In this document: positions 8,828 to 17,938 of the stretch, piece by piece | Layout of the letters: each line of letters starts with the position of its first letter | Numbering within the stretch: the first letter of the stretch is position 1 | Source of the DNA: an uncultured Lachnospiraceae bacterium | GTDB taxonomy: Bacteria > Bacillota > Clostridia > Lachnospirales > Lachnospiraceae | Length of the DNA: 62,531 bases | Direction: 5' to 3' | Assembly: GCA_910588535.1 (NCBI GenBank) | Contig: CAJUOO010000008.1 | Coordinates: 1 to 62,531, forward strand | Program-made: the position numbers and the translations under genes | The notes under the pieces: generated by a model | What the model saw: the letters and a program-made list of their open reading frames with translations, nothing else | Databases searched by the model: none | Told to the model about the DNA's origin: nothing

Positions 8828-9586
8828 CTATCGCGAACGCTGTGTCACCAGCGCTTGATTTTTCTTTAACATCTCTGTTATCTGCTCTCTAGTATATGCT
8901 CCCAGAAACTTTCTCTCCTCTTTGCTCAGCGCCTTTGGATCGATTGGCTCTCCAAATTCTATCACTGTGTGAACAGGCTTCACCTTTGGAGCCTGATCTT
9001 CAAAGATGGCGGAATTATGATTCATGGCTACTGGGATAATCAGACAGCCTGCCTTCTCAGCCATCTTAAGACTTCCCTCCTTAAATGGCATAAGCTCTGT
9101 CTCGTCCTTTCCCGAATTTCTGGTACCCTCCGGGAAAATGCAGATTGATATGCCGGACTTTAGCTTATTGATGCCATCCAAAACCATCTTAAGTCCCTGT
9201 TTCATATCATCTCTATCCAGAAACAGGCAATTTACCAGCTTCATCCACGTACTTAAAAATGGTATCTTCTCCATCTCCTTCTTTGCCACAAACCCTGTTA
9301 AGTCTGGAACTAAGGTATAGATAATCAAGATGTCAAAAAAACTTCTGTGATTCCCCACATACAGCACCGCCTGATCCCTTGGAATCCTCTCTCTTCCTAT
9401 CACTGTCGTCTTGGTGGCAGAACAAAGTTTAAGAATACAGCGAAACCCTCCCTGAACCATGGAGAGTGCCATTCTCTGCTTCTTTTCCTCGTCGAACTTT
9501 CCAACTATCCACAAAACTCCCCATGCTGGAATCCCAATCAAAAAATATAAAACCAAAAATACCGCGATACTGGCTACCCGAATCAT
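8828..9586 (-). CDS. plsC: 1-acyl-sn-glycerol-3-phosphate acyltransferase (PlsC-like)
   Basis: This is a 252-residue lysophosphatidic acid acyltransferase. A membrane anchor (residues about 4-28) precedes the catalytic HX4D motif NHRSFFD (H80, D85). The substrate-binding FPEGTRN motif lies near 153 and a proline-rich IIPVAMNH near 190. It transfers an acyl chain to lysophosphatidate to make phosphatidic acid, a membrane lipid precursor, at the inner face of the membrane. It stands alone. A paralogue acting on another lyso-lipid cannot be excluded. Confidence 0.92.
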   Translation of the reverse strand: MIRVASIAVFLVLYFLIGIPAWGVLWIVGKFDEEKKQRMALSMVQGGFRCILKLCSATKTTVIGRERIPRDQAVLYVGNHRSFFDILIIYTLVPDLTGFVAKKEMEKIPFLSTWMKLVNCLFLDRDDMKQGLKMVLDGINKLKSGISICIFPEGTRNSGKDETELMPFKEGSLKMAEKAGCLIIPVAMNHNSAIFEDQAPKVKPVHTVIEFGEPIDPKALSKEERKFLGAYTREQITEMLKKNQALVTQRSR

Positions 9587-9660
9587 ATCAAACTTCTCCC
9601 TTGTAACGTTTTATTTAAGCTTATTATACACAGATTCTTCAAAAGATACAACGAACTTTT

Positions 9661-11694
9661 TTATTGGCAAAGCTCAAATTTCTGAACCATCTTATTTAAA
9701 ATCTCTGCCTGCGAAGCCAATTCTTCTGACGTTGCCGAGGTTTCTTGAGATGCTGCAGAATTATCATGTACTCCGTGAGTGATCTCCTCTATTCCCGCGC
9801 GAAGCTGCTTCATATTTTCCGCTTGAACAACAGCATTTTCTGCCGTTTCCTGAATCAATACATTGACATTACCCACTGCGCCTACCGACTCCTTTAACGA
9901 GTCCATGGCACCTAATGCAATTGTATTTCCTTTACCGATCTCCTCTATTGAAATCTCGATCAATTCCTTAGTTGTGCTCGCCGCCTTCGAGCTTTCTAAT
10001 GCCAATTTTCCAATCTCATCAGCGACCACCGCAAATCCCCTTCCTGCATCACCGGCACGTGCTGCCTCAATAGAAGCATTTAATGACAATAGATTCGTCT
10101 GTGATGCAATATCCTCGATGGTCTGGATAATTCCAACCACCTGCTGGGAAGTCTGATGAATTTTATTCATGGCATCTGTCATCTGCTTCATCTTTTCCTG
10201 ATTTTCTTCAATCATTGCAGAAGCATGCGTTGTCGCTTTGGCAGAAGCCTCCGCCTTTCTGCGGCTGTTTTCCACTTGATCAGCAACTGTATTCGTCGTC
10301 GCTGCAATCTGTTCTATCGACGCTGCCTGCTGTTCTGCTCCTTCTGCCAGCATCTGAGAAGCTGTGGCAAGCTCACTGGCACCAATCGACACTCTCTCCG
10401 CGCTATCATTAATTCCAACCATAACCTCATTCATAGATTCTGAGATATTTAACAATGCTGTCTTTATCTTTTGAAACTCACCAACATAATCATTCTTTAG
10501 ATGAACACTGAGCCTCCCGTCTGCTATTTGCGCCAACACCTCTGCCGTCTCATCAATGTATACTATATACTGTTTTAACCGATTCACTGTCTTTTGAAAG
10601 GAATTACCCAGCTCCCCAATCTCATTTTTGCTGGTAATATTAAGATCGACATCCAAATTTCCGTCAGCGAGCTGCTGGGCTATACGATTCAGCTCCAATA
10701 TCGGCTTTGTCAAACTCCTTGCACTCTTTTTCATCCTTACTACTATTAGTGCAATACCTGCTGTAAAAATAACACACAATGCGATCACCATCGCAACCAA
10801 CACAGCATAATACTCTGATGCAGACATACTGCTGAGCACAATATAGCCTGTATCCCCTGCATGCTGCCAAAAACCATATTTTGTTCTGCCATCTGCCTTA
10901 TATTTTAAAAACATATTGTCATCGGACGTAACCGCATCGATGACATTTTGAGAGATCTTTATATCCTTTATATTTTTTTGAATAATATCACTCTGTGGAT
11001 GATAAAGAAATGTTCCGCTCTCTGATAACAATAAAAGATATCCCTTGTTGCCAACCTTATATTCACTCATAATCTTAGTTATATGATCCAGCGAGATATC
11101 CATGCCCACTGCTCCAAGAACCTCTCCTGTCGCCTCGTCCACAACTGGGGCAGCAGCACTTAAGATCATTTTTCCAGTTGAAGAATCAATATACGGCTCT
11201 GTGAGAATGGTTTGTTCTGTCTCAATGCAACCATACCATCCGCGCCCTGTAATATCCCAACCCTCTTCACTGGTATAACCATCTGACTGTGTCAATACAC
11301 TGGCATCTAAATCAGAGATCCACACCGCCATCACATTTTCTGTATCAGTGCCAGCGATCTGAATTAAATTCTCCATAACAGTATCCATCTTCTCAGTCTG
11401 TCGAATATCATCGCCCGCTTTTGTCTTTCTCATAACATCTTTGATCTCAGGATTGACAGCGAGCTGCTCCACACTCTTTGTATACTGCTCCAAAAATCCA
11501 GTGATCTGATTTGCTGCTGCGTTAGACTCCTGCGTCAGCTCCTTCTCCTTTGATGTTACGACCAGCCTTCCCACCATCAAGATAGCGACGGCTGCTATAA
11601 TGATTAACACCAAAATAACGCTTCCACCAATTTGTTGAAGAATTTCATCTGCTATCTTCTTTTGGGTATTTATTTGTTTATTCTTCTGTTTCAT
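9661..11694 (-). CDS. Methyl-accepting chemotaxis protein with dCache sensor
   Basis: This is a 677-residue transmembrane chemoreceptor. TM1 is at about residues 20-45. An extracellular double-Cache region (about 50-290) contains GRGWYGCIETEQTILTEPYI and GAVGMDISLDHI. TM2 is at about 300-322, followed by HAMP (about 322-378). The long cytoplasmic coiled coil carries the conserved hairpin tip SQTNLLSLNASIEAARAG. dCache receptors usually sense amino acids or small carboxylates. The ligand here is unknown, and no che or fli genes are in the window. The gene is monocistronic with a GGGGGGA ribosome binding site. No CheR-binding tail is seen at the C-terminus. Confidence 0.95.
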   Translation of the reverse strand: MKQKNKQINTQKKIADEILQQIGGSVILVLIIIAAVAILMVGRLVVTSKEKELTQESNAAANQITGFLEQYTKSVEQLAVNPEIKDVMRKTKAGDDIRQTEKMDTVMENLIQIAGTDTENVMAVWISDLDASVLTQSDGYTSEEGWDITGRGWYGCIETEQTILTEPYIDSSTGKMILSAAAPVVDEATGEVLGAVGMDISLDHITKIMSEYKVGNKGYLLLLSESGTFLYHPQSDIIQKNIKDIKISQNVIDAVTSDDNMFLKYKADGRTKYGFWQHAGDTGYIVLSSMSASEYYAVLVAMVIALCVIFTAGIALIVVRMKKSARSLTKPILELNRIAQQLADGNLDVDLNITSKNEIGELGNSFQKTVNRLKQYIVYIDETAEVLAQIADGRLSVHLKNDYVGEFQKIKTALLNISESMNEVMVGINDSAERVSIGASELATASQMLAEGAEQQAASIEQIAATTNTVADQVENSRRKAEASAKATTHASAMIEENQEKMKQMTDAMNKIHQTSQQVVGIIQTIEDIASQTNLLSLNASIEAARAGDAGRGFAVVADEIGKLALESSKAASTTKELIEISIEEIGKGNTIALGAMDSLKESVGAVGNVNVLIQETAENAVVQAENMKQLRAGIEEITHGVHDNSAASQETSATSEELASQAEILNKMVQKFELCQ

Positions 11695-12016
11695 AAAAAT
11701 TCCCCCCTATTCCAATTTGTCCTTCTTTTATTGTATCGCTATCTTTCAGACAATACAACAAAAATTTAGACTTTTTATCTGATGGAATCGTTACCCATAG
11801 TTTTTTACACGAAAATATGATACACTGATAAACAACATTGAATCAGAAAGGAGCTAATTATGAAATAAAAATTTCACATCCTGATTTGTATGCCTGCTAA
11901 AGCAGGCAGATGGGAGTTTGTGTGAAATCATAATTTCACATGGCAATTTGTGTCTGCGCGCTGCTTGTCACAAAATTGTTTTATACGCAAAAAGCAGTGC
12001 AGAAACGAGGACGAAA
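11695..12016. other. Intergenic stretch with palindrome copy R2
   Basis: It holds the promoter region of the chemoreceptor (not resolvable with confidence) and palindrome copy R2. A longer frame reads through the palindrome into the small gene at 12017, but this is not its likely start. Confidence 0.5.
11879..11919 (-). repeat. Short dispersed palindromic repeat, copy R2
   Basis: The reverse complement of the R1/R3 unit, with core GCCTGCTAAAGCAGGC. This copy also has an outer inverted pair, TTTCACA upstream and TGTGAAA downstream, which extends the palindrome. Confidence 0.8.
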
Positions 12017-12277
12017 ATGACAAGAAATGAAAAAATTAAAATTACAGAGCGCATCAACCACTATGCAGATGAAGTATTAAAAAAGGTAGACCGTCAGGCA
12101 GTCCCTATATCCATACAGCTTGACCTTCTAAAACCTGTGATGGAGCAGATTGCACAAGAATACGGAAAAACCGTCAGTGATGTTTTTGTGCTGTATATGG
12201 ATATTAACTCAGAGCTACAAGCAGAAGAAGCAGAGAAAAAAAAGGAAATGGGAGAAGAAACCATATTATTTGAATAA
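12017..12277 (+). CDS. Small hypothetical protein, 86 residues
   Basis: I do not recognise this family. The protein begins MTRNEKIKITERINHY. It is mostly helical and highly charged, with a C-terminal Glu/Lys-rich segment (AEEAEKKKEMG), and has no signal peptide or membrane segment. The start at 12017 is chosen because a GAGGA site (about 12007-12011) is well spaced there; the longer frame from 11918 would use sequence that belongs to the R2 palindrome. It is alone on the plus strand between minus-strand genes and is followed by a long-armed stem-loop. Confidence 0.65.
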   Translation: MTRNEKIKITERINHYADEVLKKVDRQAVPISIQLDLLKPVMEQIAQEYGKTVSDVFVLYMDINSELQAEEAEKKKEMGEETILFE

Positions 12278-12284
12278 AATATAA

Positions 12285-12351
12285 CATAGCCCGCCCACAG
12301 TGCCATATGTTCCGCCAAGCAGAACCAAGATAGCAAAAGCAGCGGGCTATG
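12285..12351 (+). terminator. Stem-loop with perfect 10-bp arms after the small hypothetical gene
   Basis: CATAGCCCGC (12285-12294) pairs perfectly with GCGGGCTATG (12342-12351) across a loop of 47 nt. The T-run after it is weak, so this may be a terminator or another RNA structure. Confidence 0.45.
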
Positions 12352-12389
12352 CTGATTTTATAAGCATCAAGACCAGACGTACAAAGATC

Positions 12390-13001
12390 TCAAGAAATAA
12401 CAGGCAAGCCATTCAGCACCTGCTCTACCTCTTCCTTCGAGGTAAATAAGATTGTCTGAAAGCCCATCTTCTGTGCCGCTTCTATATTAACAGCCAGATC
12501 ATCAATAAATAATGCCTGCTCTGGTATAATGTGATACCGCTCTATCAACACTTCGTAGATCTCGCGCTCTGGCTTTATATGTTTGATCTCATAAGATATT
12601 ACCATTCCATCAGGATACTGAAGAAAAGAAAATGTCTTCCTTGCCTCCGCAAAGGTTGTCTCTCCATAGTTTGACAGAATATACACCCGGTATCCTCTCT
12701 CCTTCAATAATTGTATCCATCCTGAAGCATATTCATATTCTTTTACTATACTGGTACGTCCCTCCCACACAAGAGAAAGCTCCTTTTCTAGATCAGGGAT
12801 CTCGCATAGACAATTTTTATAAATCTCCTTATCTGTCTTTACACCTCTGTCTACCTCTCTCCAATTCTCACCCAAAAAGGTCGCCTCAGCTATCCTCTTC
12901 TGTGTCTCCTCCGAGAATCCAAACGTCTTAAGATATGCCCTCCAGTCAAAGCCAGCAAGGACATTACCAATATCAAACACTATTGTTGTTATGTCTTTCA
13001 T
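12390..13001 (-). CDS. HAD-family hydrolase, subfamily IA
   Basis: This is a 203-residue haloacid dehalogenase-like phosphatase. Motif I is FDIGNVL (the nucleophile aspartate is near residue 10), motif II is YILSNYGE near 105, and motif IV is QALFIDDLAVNIEAA near 160. A small helical cap with GENWREVDRG lies in between. It resembles YihX-type sugar phosphate phosphatases, but the substrate is not evident. The ATG at 13001 is preferred because GGGAGA lies 5 bp before it. An upstream in-frame ATG (13019) has no site. It lies 27 bp downstream of deoC and is probably co-transcribed with it. Confidence 0.88.
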   Translation of the reverse strand: MKDITTIVFDIGNVLAGFDWRAYLKTFGFSEETQKRIAEATFLGENWREVDRGVKTDKEIYKNCLCEIPDLEKELSLVWEGRTSIVKEYEYASGWIQLLKERGYRVYILSNYGETTFAEARKTFSFLQYPDGMVISYEIKHIKPEREIYEVLIERYHIIPEQALFIDDLAVNIEAAQKMGFQTILFTSKEEVEQVLNGLPVIS

Positions 13002-13028
13002 CGCTCTCTCCCTGTGCATATTATGATC

Positions 13029-13679
13029 TTATGATATAACACTCTTAACTATCTGAACAGTGGCACTAGTTCCAAGACGATCTGCACCTGCTTCTATCAT
13101 AGCCTTAGCAGTCTGCAAGTCACGGATTCCTCCCGACGCTTTCACTCCTGCCCTCTCGCCGACAGTACGTCTCATCAGCGCAACATCCTCCACAGTGGCT
13201 CCACCTGACGAAAATCCGGTAGAGGTTTTTACATAATCCGCCCCTGCCTCCACAGCCAGCTCACACGCCCTTACCTTCTCCTCATCTGTCAAAAGACATG
13301 TCTCGATAATAACCTTCAACAATGCCCCGCCACAAGCTCTTTTCACTTCCTCTATATCTGTGAGGACCTCCTTATAGGCATGATCCTTTAGCGCACCTAT
13401 ATGAAGCACCATATCGATCTCCTGTGCGCCATCCTTCACCGCCTTTTCTGTCTCACATACTTTCACCAGTGTGGGCGATGCACCCAGAGGAAAGCCTATC
13501 ACTGTGCACACCTTCACCGTGCTGCCCTTAAGCACTCTTGCTACAAGGGCAGTACGACAGGGATTGACACACACAGAAGCGAATTCATATTGTAATGCCT
13601 CTGTGCATAATTGTAAAATCTCTTCCTCAGAAGCATCCGGTTTTAACATGGTATGATCAAAATATTTCTCAAATCTCAT
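13029..13679 (-). CDS. deoC: Deoxyribose-phosphate aldolase DeoC
   Basis: This is a 216-residue class I aldolase. It cleaves 2-deoxyribose-5-phosphate into glyceraldehyde-3-phosphate and acetaldehyde in nucleoside catabolism. Family motifs are visible: the N-terminal DHTMLKPDA, VIGFPLGA, EIDMVLHIGALK, and the Schiff-base lysine in DYVKTSTGFSSGGAT. The length is normal. It sits 15 bp downstream of purA and upstream of the HAD phosphatase, so the three genes may form one purine/nucleoside-related transcript. Confidence 0.96.
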   Translation of the reverse strand: MRFEKYFDHTMLKPDASEEEILQLCTEALQYEFASVCVNPCRTALVARVLKGSTVKVCTVIGFPLGASPTLVKVCETEKAVKDGAQEIDMVLHIGALKDHAYKEVLTDIEEVKRACGGALLKVIIETCLLTDEEKVRACELAVEAGADYVKTSTGFSSGGATVEDVALMRRTVGERAGVKASGGIRDLQTAKAMIEAGADRLGTSATVQIVKSVIS

Positions 13680-13694
13680 ACTATCAGCCGCTCC

Positions 13695-14972
13695 CTACTG
13701 CCTTTTTATAATCTCATCTCTTCCCGGTCCATTAGAAACCATTGTGATCGGCACACCGATCTCGCGCTCTATCTCATCAATATAATCCTTACATGCCTGC
13801 GGAAGCTCCTCATAATTTCTTATGCCGCGAATCTCAGACTTCCAGCCGGGCAACTTTTTGTACACGGGCTTCGCCTTCATAAGCTCCACTGTTGTTGGGA
13901 AATCCTTTGTCACTTTCCCGTCAATTTCATATCCCACACAGATAGGAAGCTCGTCCAGATATCCTAATACATCCAAAACGGTGAGCACTACCTCCGTAGC
14001 CCCCTGCACTCTGCAGCCATAACGTGTCGCAACTGCATCAAACCAGCCCATACGCCTTGGTCGTCCTGTAGTCGCACCAAACTCTCCACCGTCACCGCCG
14101 CGCCTTCTCAGCTCATCTGCCTCTTCTCCAAATATCTCCGACACAAATGCTCCAGCACCCACAGCACTAGAATATGCCTTTACAACCGCCGTGATATTCT
14201 TAATCTCATATGGCGGGATTCCTGCGCCGATCGCGCCATATGCTGCCAGCGTGGAAGATGATGTCACCATAGGATAGATGCCATGGTCAGGATCCTTCAA
14301 GGAACCAAGCTGTCCCTCCAAAAGAATATTCTTCCCTTCCTTCCTCGCATGATAAAGATAAGCAGAAACATCACAGACATAAGGCTTTATCATATCTCTA
14401 TATTCTAACAGCGTCTTATATACCTCATCTGGATTAAGCTTCGGTTGATGGTATAGATGCTCTAATAATACATTCTTTAATTCACAGACGCGCTCTACCT
14501 TCTCCTTTAGGTATTCTTCGTCAAACAATTCACTTACCTGAAAGCCAATTTTGGCATATTTATCTGAGTAGAACGGCGCAATACCAGACTTTGTGGAACC
14601 AAAGGACTTTCCTGCAAGCCTTGCTTCCTCGTAGGTATCCAGAAGAATATGGTATGGCATCATAATCTGTGCCCGGTCAGACACCAGAATCTTCGGCGTC
14701 GGCACACCCTTGCTCTCCAGCTCGTGGATCTCCTTTAATAGATATGGAATATTCAACGCCACTCCATTGCCGATAATGCTTGTTGTATGGCTATAGAACA
14801 CGCCAGAAGGAAGCAGATGCAGCGCAAATTTACCATAATCGTTAATAATTGTGTGCCCTGCGTTGCTCCCTCCTTGAAAACGGATAATAATATCCGACTC
14901 TTTAGCGAGCATATCCGTAATCTTTCCTTTTCCCTCGTCGCCCCAATTCGCTCCAACGATCGCTCTTACCAT
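13695..14972 (-). CDS. purA: Adenylosuccinate synthetase PurA
   Basis: This is a 425-residue GTP-dependent enzyme that joins IMP and aspartate, the first committed step to AMP. Conserved features are the P-loop-like GANWGDEGKGK at the N-terminus, GGSNAGHTI, the IMP-binding STKSGIAPFYSDK, and the C-terminal NGPGRDE. The start at 14972 has AAGGAGGA at the right distance. A longer frame up to 15023 adds an unconserved tail and is not favoured. Confidence 0.97.
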   Translation of the reverse strand: MVRAIVGANWGDEGKGKITDMLAKESDIIIRFQGGSNAGHTIINDYGKFALHLLPSGVFYSHTTSIIGNGVALNIPYLLKEIHELESKGVPTPKILVSDRAQIMMPYHILLDTYEEARLAGKSFGSTKSGIAPFYSDKYAKIGFQVSELFDEEYLKEKVERVCELKNVLLEHLYHQPKLNPDEVYKTLLEYRDMIKPYVCDVSAYLYHARKEGKNILLEGQLGSLKDPDHGIYPMVTSSSTLAAYGAIGAGIPPYEIKNITAVVKAYSSAVGAGAFVSEIFGEEADELRRRGGDGGEFGATTGRPRRMGWFDAVATRYGCRVQGATEVVLTVLDVLGYLDELPICVGYEIDGKVTKDFPTTVELMKAKPVYKKLPGWKSEIRGIRNYEELPQACKDYIDEIEREIGVPITMVSNGPGRDEIIKRQ

Positions 14973-15403
14973 TTGTTCGTCCTCCTTCATTCTTCCTGCA
15001 TAAACCCCTTTGTGGCAAAGCATCTACCATATATGGCGATCTTTACCACAGTCCAGTATATCATGTTATGACGTATGTGTAAATCACATTCTTGGACCAC
15101 TCATCACGAAACATCTTTTTACCTTTTCTCAATAGCATTTAAAATACTTTAATTTGTTTGTTGTATCATTTTCGGGAAAGGTCCGCCCGGCGATCTGGCT
15201 GTACGGACCTCTTCTAAAAATGACAAACGAACTCTCATTTAGCCAGAAGTTATAAAATCTGGTATATTAGATAATACAATTTCTATACCCCATCTCCATA
15301 ATTGTTCACTCTAGTATAACAGTACTATTATTCTTTGTTAAAAAAAGTGCTATAATCAGAATATTATATACAAAATCATTTCTATCATACGGGAGGATAT
15401 AGA
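14973..15403. other. Divergent intergenic region between purA and the secreted protein
   Basis: This 430-bp region holds the two divergent promoters, which I could not fix with confidence, and a relic of the MITE-like repeat at 15163-15223. No gene is seen. Confidence 0.6.
15163..15223 (+). repeat. Relic of the MITE-like repeat (copy E)
   Basis: GTATCATTTTCGGGAAAGGT followed by CCG is identical to the outer flank of copy B (from 34499). The inner part is reduced to a short hairpin that resembles a collapsed pair of terminal repeats (AGGTCCG ... CGGACCT). Confidence 0.65.
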
Positions 15404-16414
15404 ATGAAAAAAAATAAAGTGAGAACTTCCCTTTTCATTACCGTTGCCATGCTAGAGTTTTCTTGCCTGCCAGCAATGGCCATGGAAGGCTGGACTGCAG
15501 AAGGCGGCAGTTGGTATTATTATGATGCTTCCGGCCATAAGGTAAAAGATAGCTGGATAGTTGACAAAATAGGTACAACGCCAAATTATCTAGCTTTTTA
15601 TTTGGACGCCGACGGCAAATGGCAGGAATCTGCCATCTATCCGGGAAGCGACGGAAAATGGATACAAGACAATGCAGGCTGGTGGTTTGAGCGCACCGAC
15701 GGCACCTACCCTCAAAATGAATATGAATACATCGACCAGTCATGGTATTTCTTTAATGAACATGGATACATGATCACTGGACTTTATACAAACGAAGAGA
15801 CTGGAACTATCAATTATTTCTATCCAAATGGCGCAATGGCAGAACAGGCTGGCTGGATAGAGCTTTCTGATGGCTCGTGGATCTACGTCAAGGGAAAAAA
15901 TTGCATCTCTGATGCAGTGACCCCAGACGGCTATCCAATGGACGAAAATGGAATATGGCAGCAGGGCGGCAGACAAACCATTGTCACAGATACCCTCACA
16001 CTCACCATTCCTACCTCTTGGGAGGGAAAATATTATTATCTAGTCAATGCGAACAGCTCTGTGACATTTTATGAAAAACTCAATCACACTGCCGACAACA
16101 CGCTTGGAAGACTTTTTACTATTCATACTGGCACAGAAGAGCAATATAAACAGCAGGAATCCATCGGCCCTGTCAAACGAGTCAAACAAGAAAATGCCAC
16201 CATATGCTTTCTCTCCTACCCAACTGATATAGAATGGTTGCCAGATTTGGAGACAGCATACAAGGAATTGTACAATGATCAAGACAGCATACAAAGTATT
16301 TTGGACAGTATTCAGATCTTTTCAATACATAACTACTCTATTTATTATAATCGAGTAGGGGAACGTTCATTTCCCCAACTCACCGCGCAGAGTACGTTCT
16401 ACTTTCGCTGTTAA
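15404..16414 (+). CDS. Secreted protein with cell-wall-binding-type WY/G repeats
   Basis: This is a 336-residue exported protein. Residues 1-27 form a signal peptide ending near AMAMEG. Residues about 28-190 contain repeats rich in G-W-x-Y/W-x-D/N (GGSWYYYDASGHKVK, AGWWFERTDG, QSWYFFNEHGYMITG, DGSWIYVKG). These resemble choline-binding/cell-wall-binding repeats, so it may attach to the cell wall or extracellular glycans. The C-terminal 140 residues (from about TLTLTIPTSWEGKYYY) form a separate domain that I do not recognise. A GGGAGGA site precedes the ATG. It is monocistronic and its role is unknown. Confidence 0.8.
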   Translation: MKKNKVRTSLFITVAMLEFSCLPAMAMEGWTAEGGSWYYYDASGHKVKDSWIVDKIGTTPNYLAFYLDADGKWQESAIYPGSDGKWIQDNAGWWFERTDGTYPQNEYEYIDQSWYFFNEHGYMITGLYTNEETGTINYFYPNGAMAEQAGWIELSDGSWIYVKGKNCISDAVTPDGYPMDENGIWQQGGRQTIVTDTLTLTIPTSWEGKYYYLVNANSSVTFYEKLNHTADNTLGRLFTIHTGTEEQYKQQESIGPVKRVKQENATICFLSYPTDIEWLPDLETAYKELYNDQDSIQSILDSIQIFSIHNYSIYYNRVGERSFPQLTAQSTFYFRC

Positions 16415-16435
16415 TTTTTTTACATGTCTACACGC

Positions 16436-16480
16436 ACAACAAGGGACTGCGTTCGGTATTAACCGCCAGCCCCTTGTTTC
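16436..16480. terminator. Terminator between convergent genes
   Basis: AACAAGGG pairs with CCCTTGTT; inner bases extend the stem only loosely. It lies between the ends of the secreted protein gene and the anti-sigma gene and could serve both strands. Confidence 0.55.
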
Positions 16481-16507
16481 GAGTTTCCTTTCCCTTTTCT
16501 ACAACAA

Positions 16508-17383
16508 TTATTCAAAAGAAGCCACATCCTGTGGAATAGTGAACTCCACCACTCCCATATAGCCCGGAGCCACCTGATACTCGTCAAAAACAATCACAAT
16601 TTCATTCTTTTCATTCAAGTAGAAATTGTTTTCCGCTGTCACCTTATCAAATCCAGATGGATCTTCCACGGAAAAAATAAAATAGGTTTTCGTCTCATCG
16701 GCTGCCATTCTCTCCTGCATCTGCTCTTTAATATTCTCACTGATCGCCTCTGCACTCTCCTCCCCTCCGGGCAAATCCGCTAATGTCAGTATCTCTCCTG
16801 TATTTTTATCAATATTAAAGATCTTGACAAACTGATTTCCACTTGCCATAATGATAAGGCTGTTAATCCGTATTGAAAGATATCGCTCATCATCTCGTAT
16901 CACCTCATAGGAAGAATTCAGTGTATAATGTCCTTCTCCATTAAATTCACGCAACTCTTCCTCATACATGGTGATTAGCTGATCGGCGTATTCCTCTATT
17001 GTCCTATTTATACCAAGCACACTTTCCTGATTTTCCACATTTTCATCAGAAATCTGCGGAACATCCACATTCGCCTCAAAGCCTCCCTTGTTGTCTGTAT
17101 AATTGCGAAATGTCACCACTCTTGTGATCGCCCCAATCACAGGTATCTGCTCCATCGCCCTCGCCACATGCTCATTGCTGTTTGCCAAAAACACGATCGC
17201 TGCCATCGCTGCTGCCGCTGTAAATCCTGCTATCTTTCCCGTTCTCATATATCCTTTTCTCCTCATCTGACTTTCCTCCTTTTTCGCCTGTATTATGCCT
17301 GCCTGTATTCTCTCTAGCGCCTCCTCTGGCACTGGATAGGAATTATAATCTTTTTTCATCTCTTCCATCCTATTCTGATTCAT
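16508..17383 (-). CDS. RsiV-like anti-sigma factor (DUF3298-type)
   Basis: This is a 291-residue membrane protein. A cytoplasmic N-terminal segment (about 1-48) is followed by one transmembrane helix (AGFTAAAAMAAIVFLA). The extracellular part contains a DUF4179/DUF3298-like domain (DNKGGFEANVDVPQIS, then the C-terminal FDEYQVAPGYMGVVEFTIP). Proteins of this type hold an ECF sigma factor inactive at the membrane until an outside signal triggers their proteolysis. For Bacillus RsiV the signal is lysozyme binding. It starts 21 bp after the sigma factor gene, which fits co-expression. The true inducer here is unknown. Confidence 0.85.
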   Translation of the reverse strand: MNQNRMEEMKKDYNSYPVPEEALERIQAGIIQAKKEESQMRRKGYMRTGKIAGFTAAAAMAAIVFLANSNEHVARAMEQIPVIGAITRVVTFRNYTDNKGGFEANVDVPQISDENVENQESVLGINRTIEEYADQLITMYEEELREFNGEGHYTLNSSYEVIRDDERYLSIRINSLIIMASGNQFVKIFNIDKNTGEILTLADLPGGEESAEAISENIKEQMQERMAADETKTYFIFSVEDPSGFDKVTAENNFYLNEKNEIVIVFDEYQVAPGYMGVVEFTIPQDVASFE

Positions 17384-17404
17384 AATCTCCTTCCTTTCTG
17401 TCCC

Positions 17405-17878
17405 TTATTGTATCTTAAGCCTAAGCTTTTCCTGTGCCCGATATAGCCTTGACTTCACCGTGCTCAAGCTCTCTCCTGTTATCTCGGCAATCTGTTCCAG
17501 CTTAAAGCTCTCAAAATATCTCAGAATTAGCACACTGCTATCTTTTGCCGGAAGCGTGGAAAGCGTGGCCATAATATCTGCTCTGCCATATCCCTCCTCC
17601 ATCACGCTCTGCTCCTCGCTGTTATCCAAAAACTCTACATTCCTCTGCTCTTTTCTCAAGAAGTCCAGCGCCGTATTGATCACTATCCGATAAATCCATG
17701 TATCTGCAAGAGCTGCCTCCTTCAGTTTCCCGCACCCCTTTATTGCCTTATAGGCACTCTCCTGCACAATATCCAGAGCATCTGCCTCATTCTTAACATA
17801 GGAATAAGCAATCCGATAATACTTCTTATAATTATCCAAAAGCTCCTGTTCCACATGCCTTCTTATGTTCCCTCTCAC
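17405..17878 (-). CDS. ECF-family RNA polymerase sigma factor (SigV-like)
   Basis: This is a 157-residue sigma-70 factor with only regions 2 and 4. Region 2 (about 12-75) contains YRIAYSYVKNEADALDIVQE, and region 4 (about 100-155) contains LRYFESFKLEQIAEITGES with the DNA-binding helix. The pair with the RsiV-like anti-sigma gene directly downstream is the usual ECF arrangement. An ECF-type promoter 34 bp before its start suggests that it activates its own gene. It probably controls a cell-envelope stress response. Confidence 0.92.
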   Translation of the reverse strand: MRGNIRRHVEQELLDNYKKYYRIAYSYVKNEADALDIVQESAYKAIKGCGKLKEAALADTWIYRIVINTALDFLRKEQRNVEFLDNSEEQSVMEEGYGRADIMATLSTLPAKDSSVLILRYFESFKLEQIAEITGESLSTVKSRLYRAQEKLRLKIQ

Positions 17879-17911
17879 ATTCCTTCTCCTTTCTCTCCAT
17901 TCTACTTATTA

Positions 17912-17938
17912 GACGGTCTCACCAGAGAAAAAGTTTCA
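17912..17938 (-). promoter_or_regulatory. ECF-type autoregulatory promoter
   Basis: On the minus strand TGAAAC (17938-17933) is followed after 16 bp by CCGTC (17916-17912). This is the classical ECF sigma promoter pattern (TGAAAC, N16-17, CGTC). It lies about 34 bp before the sigma factor start, and its -35 box abuts the T-run of the valS terminator. Confidence 0.75.

Noticed and set aside
11918..12016. N-terminal extension of the small hypothetical protein
   Set aside because: The extension translates the palindrome R2 flank, has no ribosome binding site, and the internal ATG at 12017 has one.
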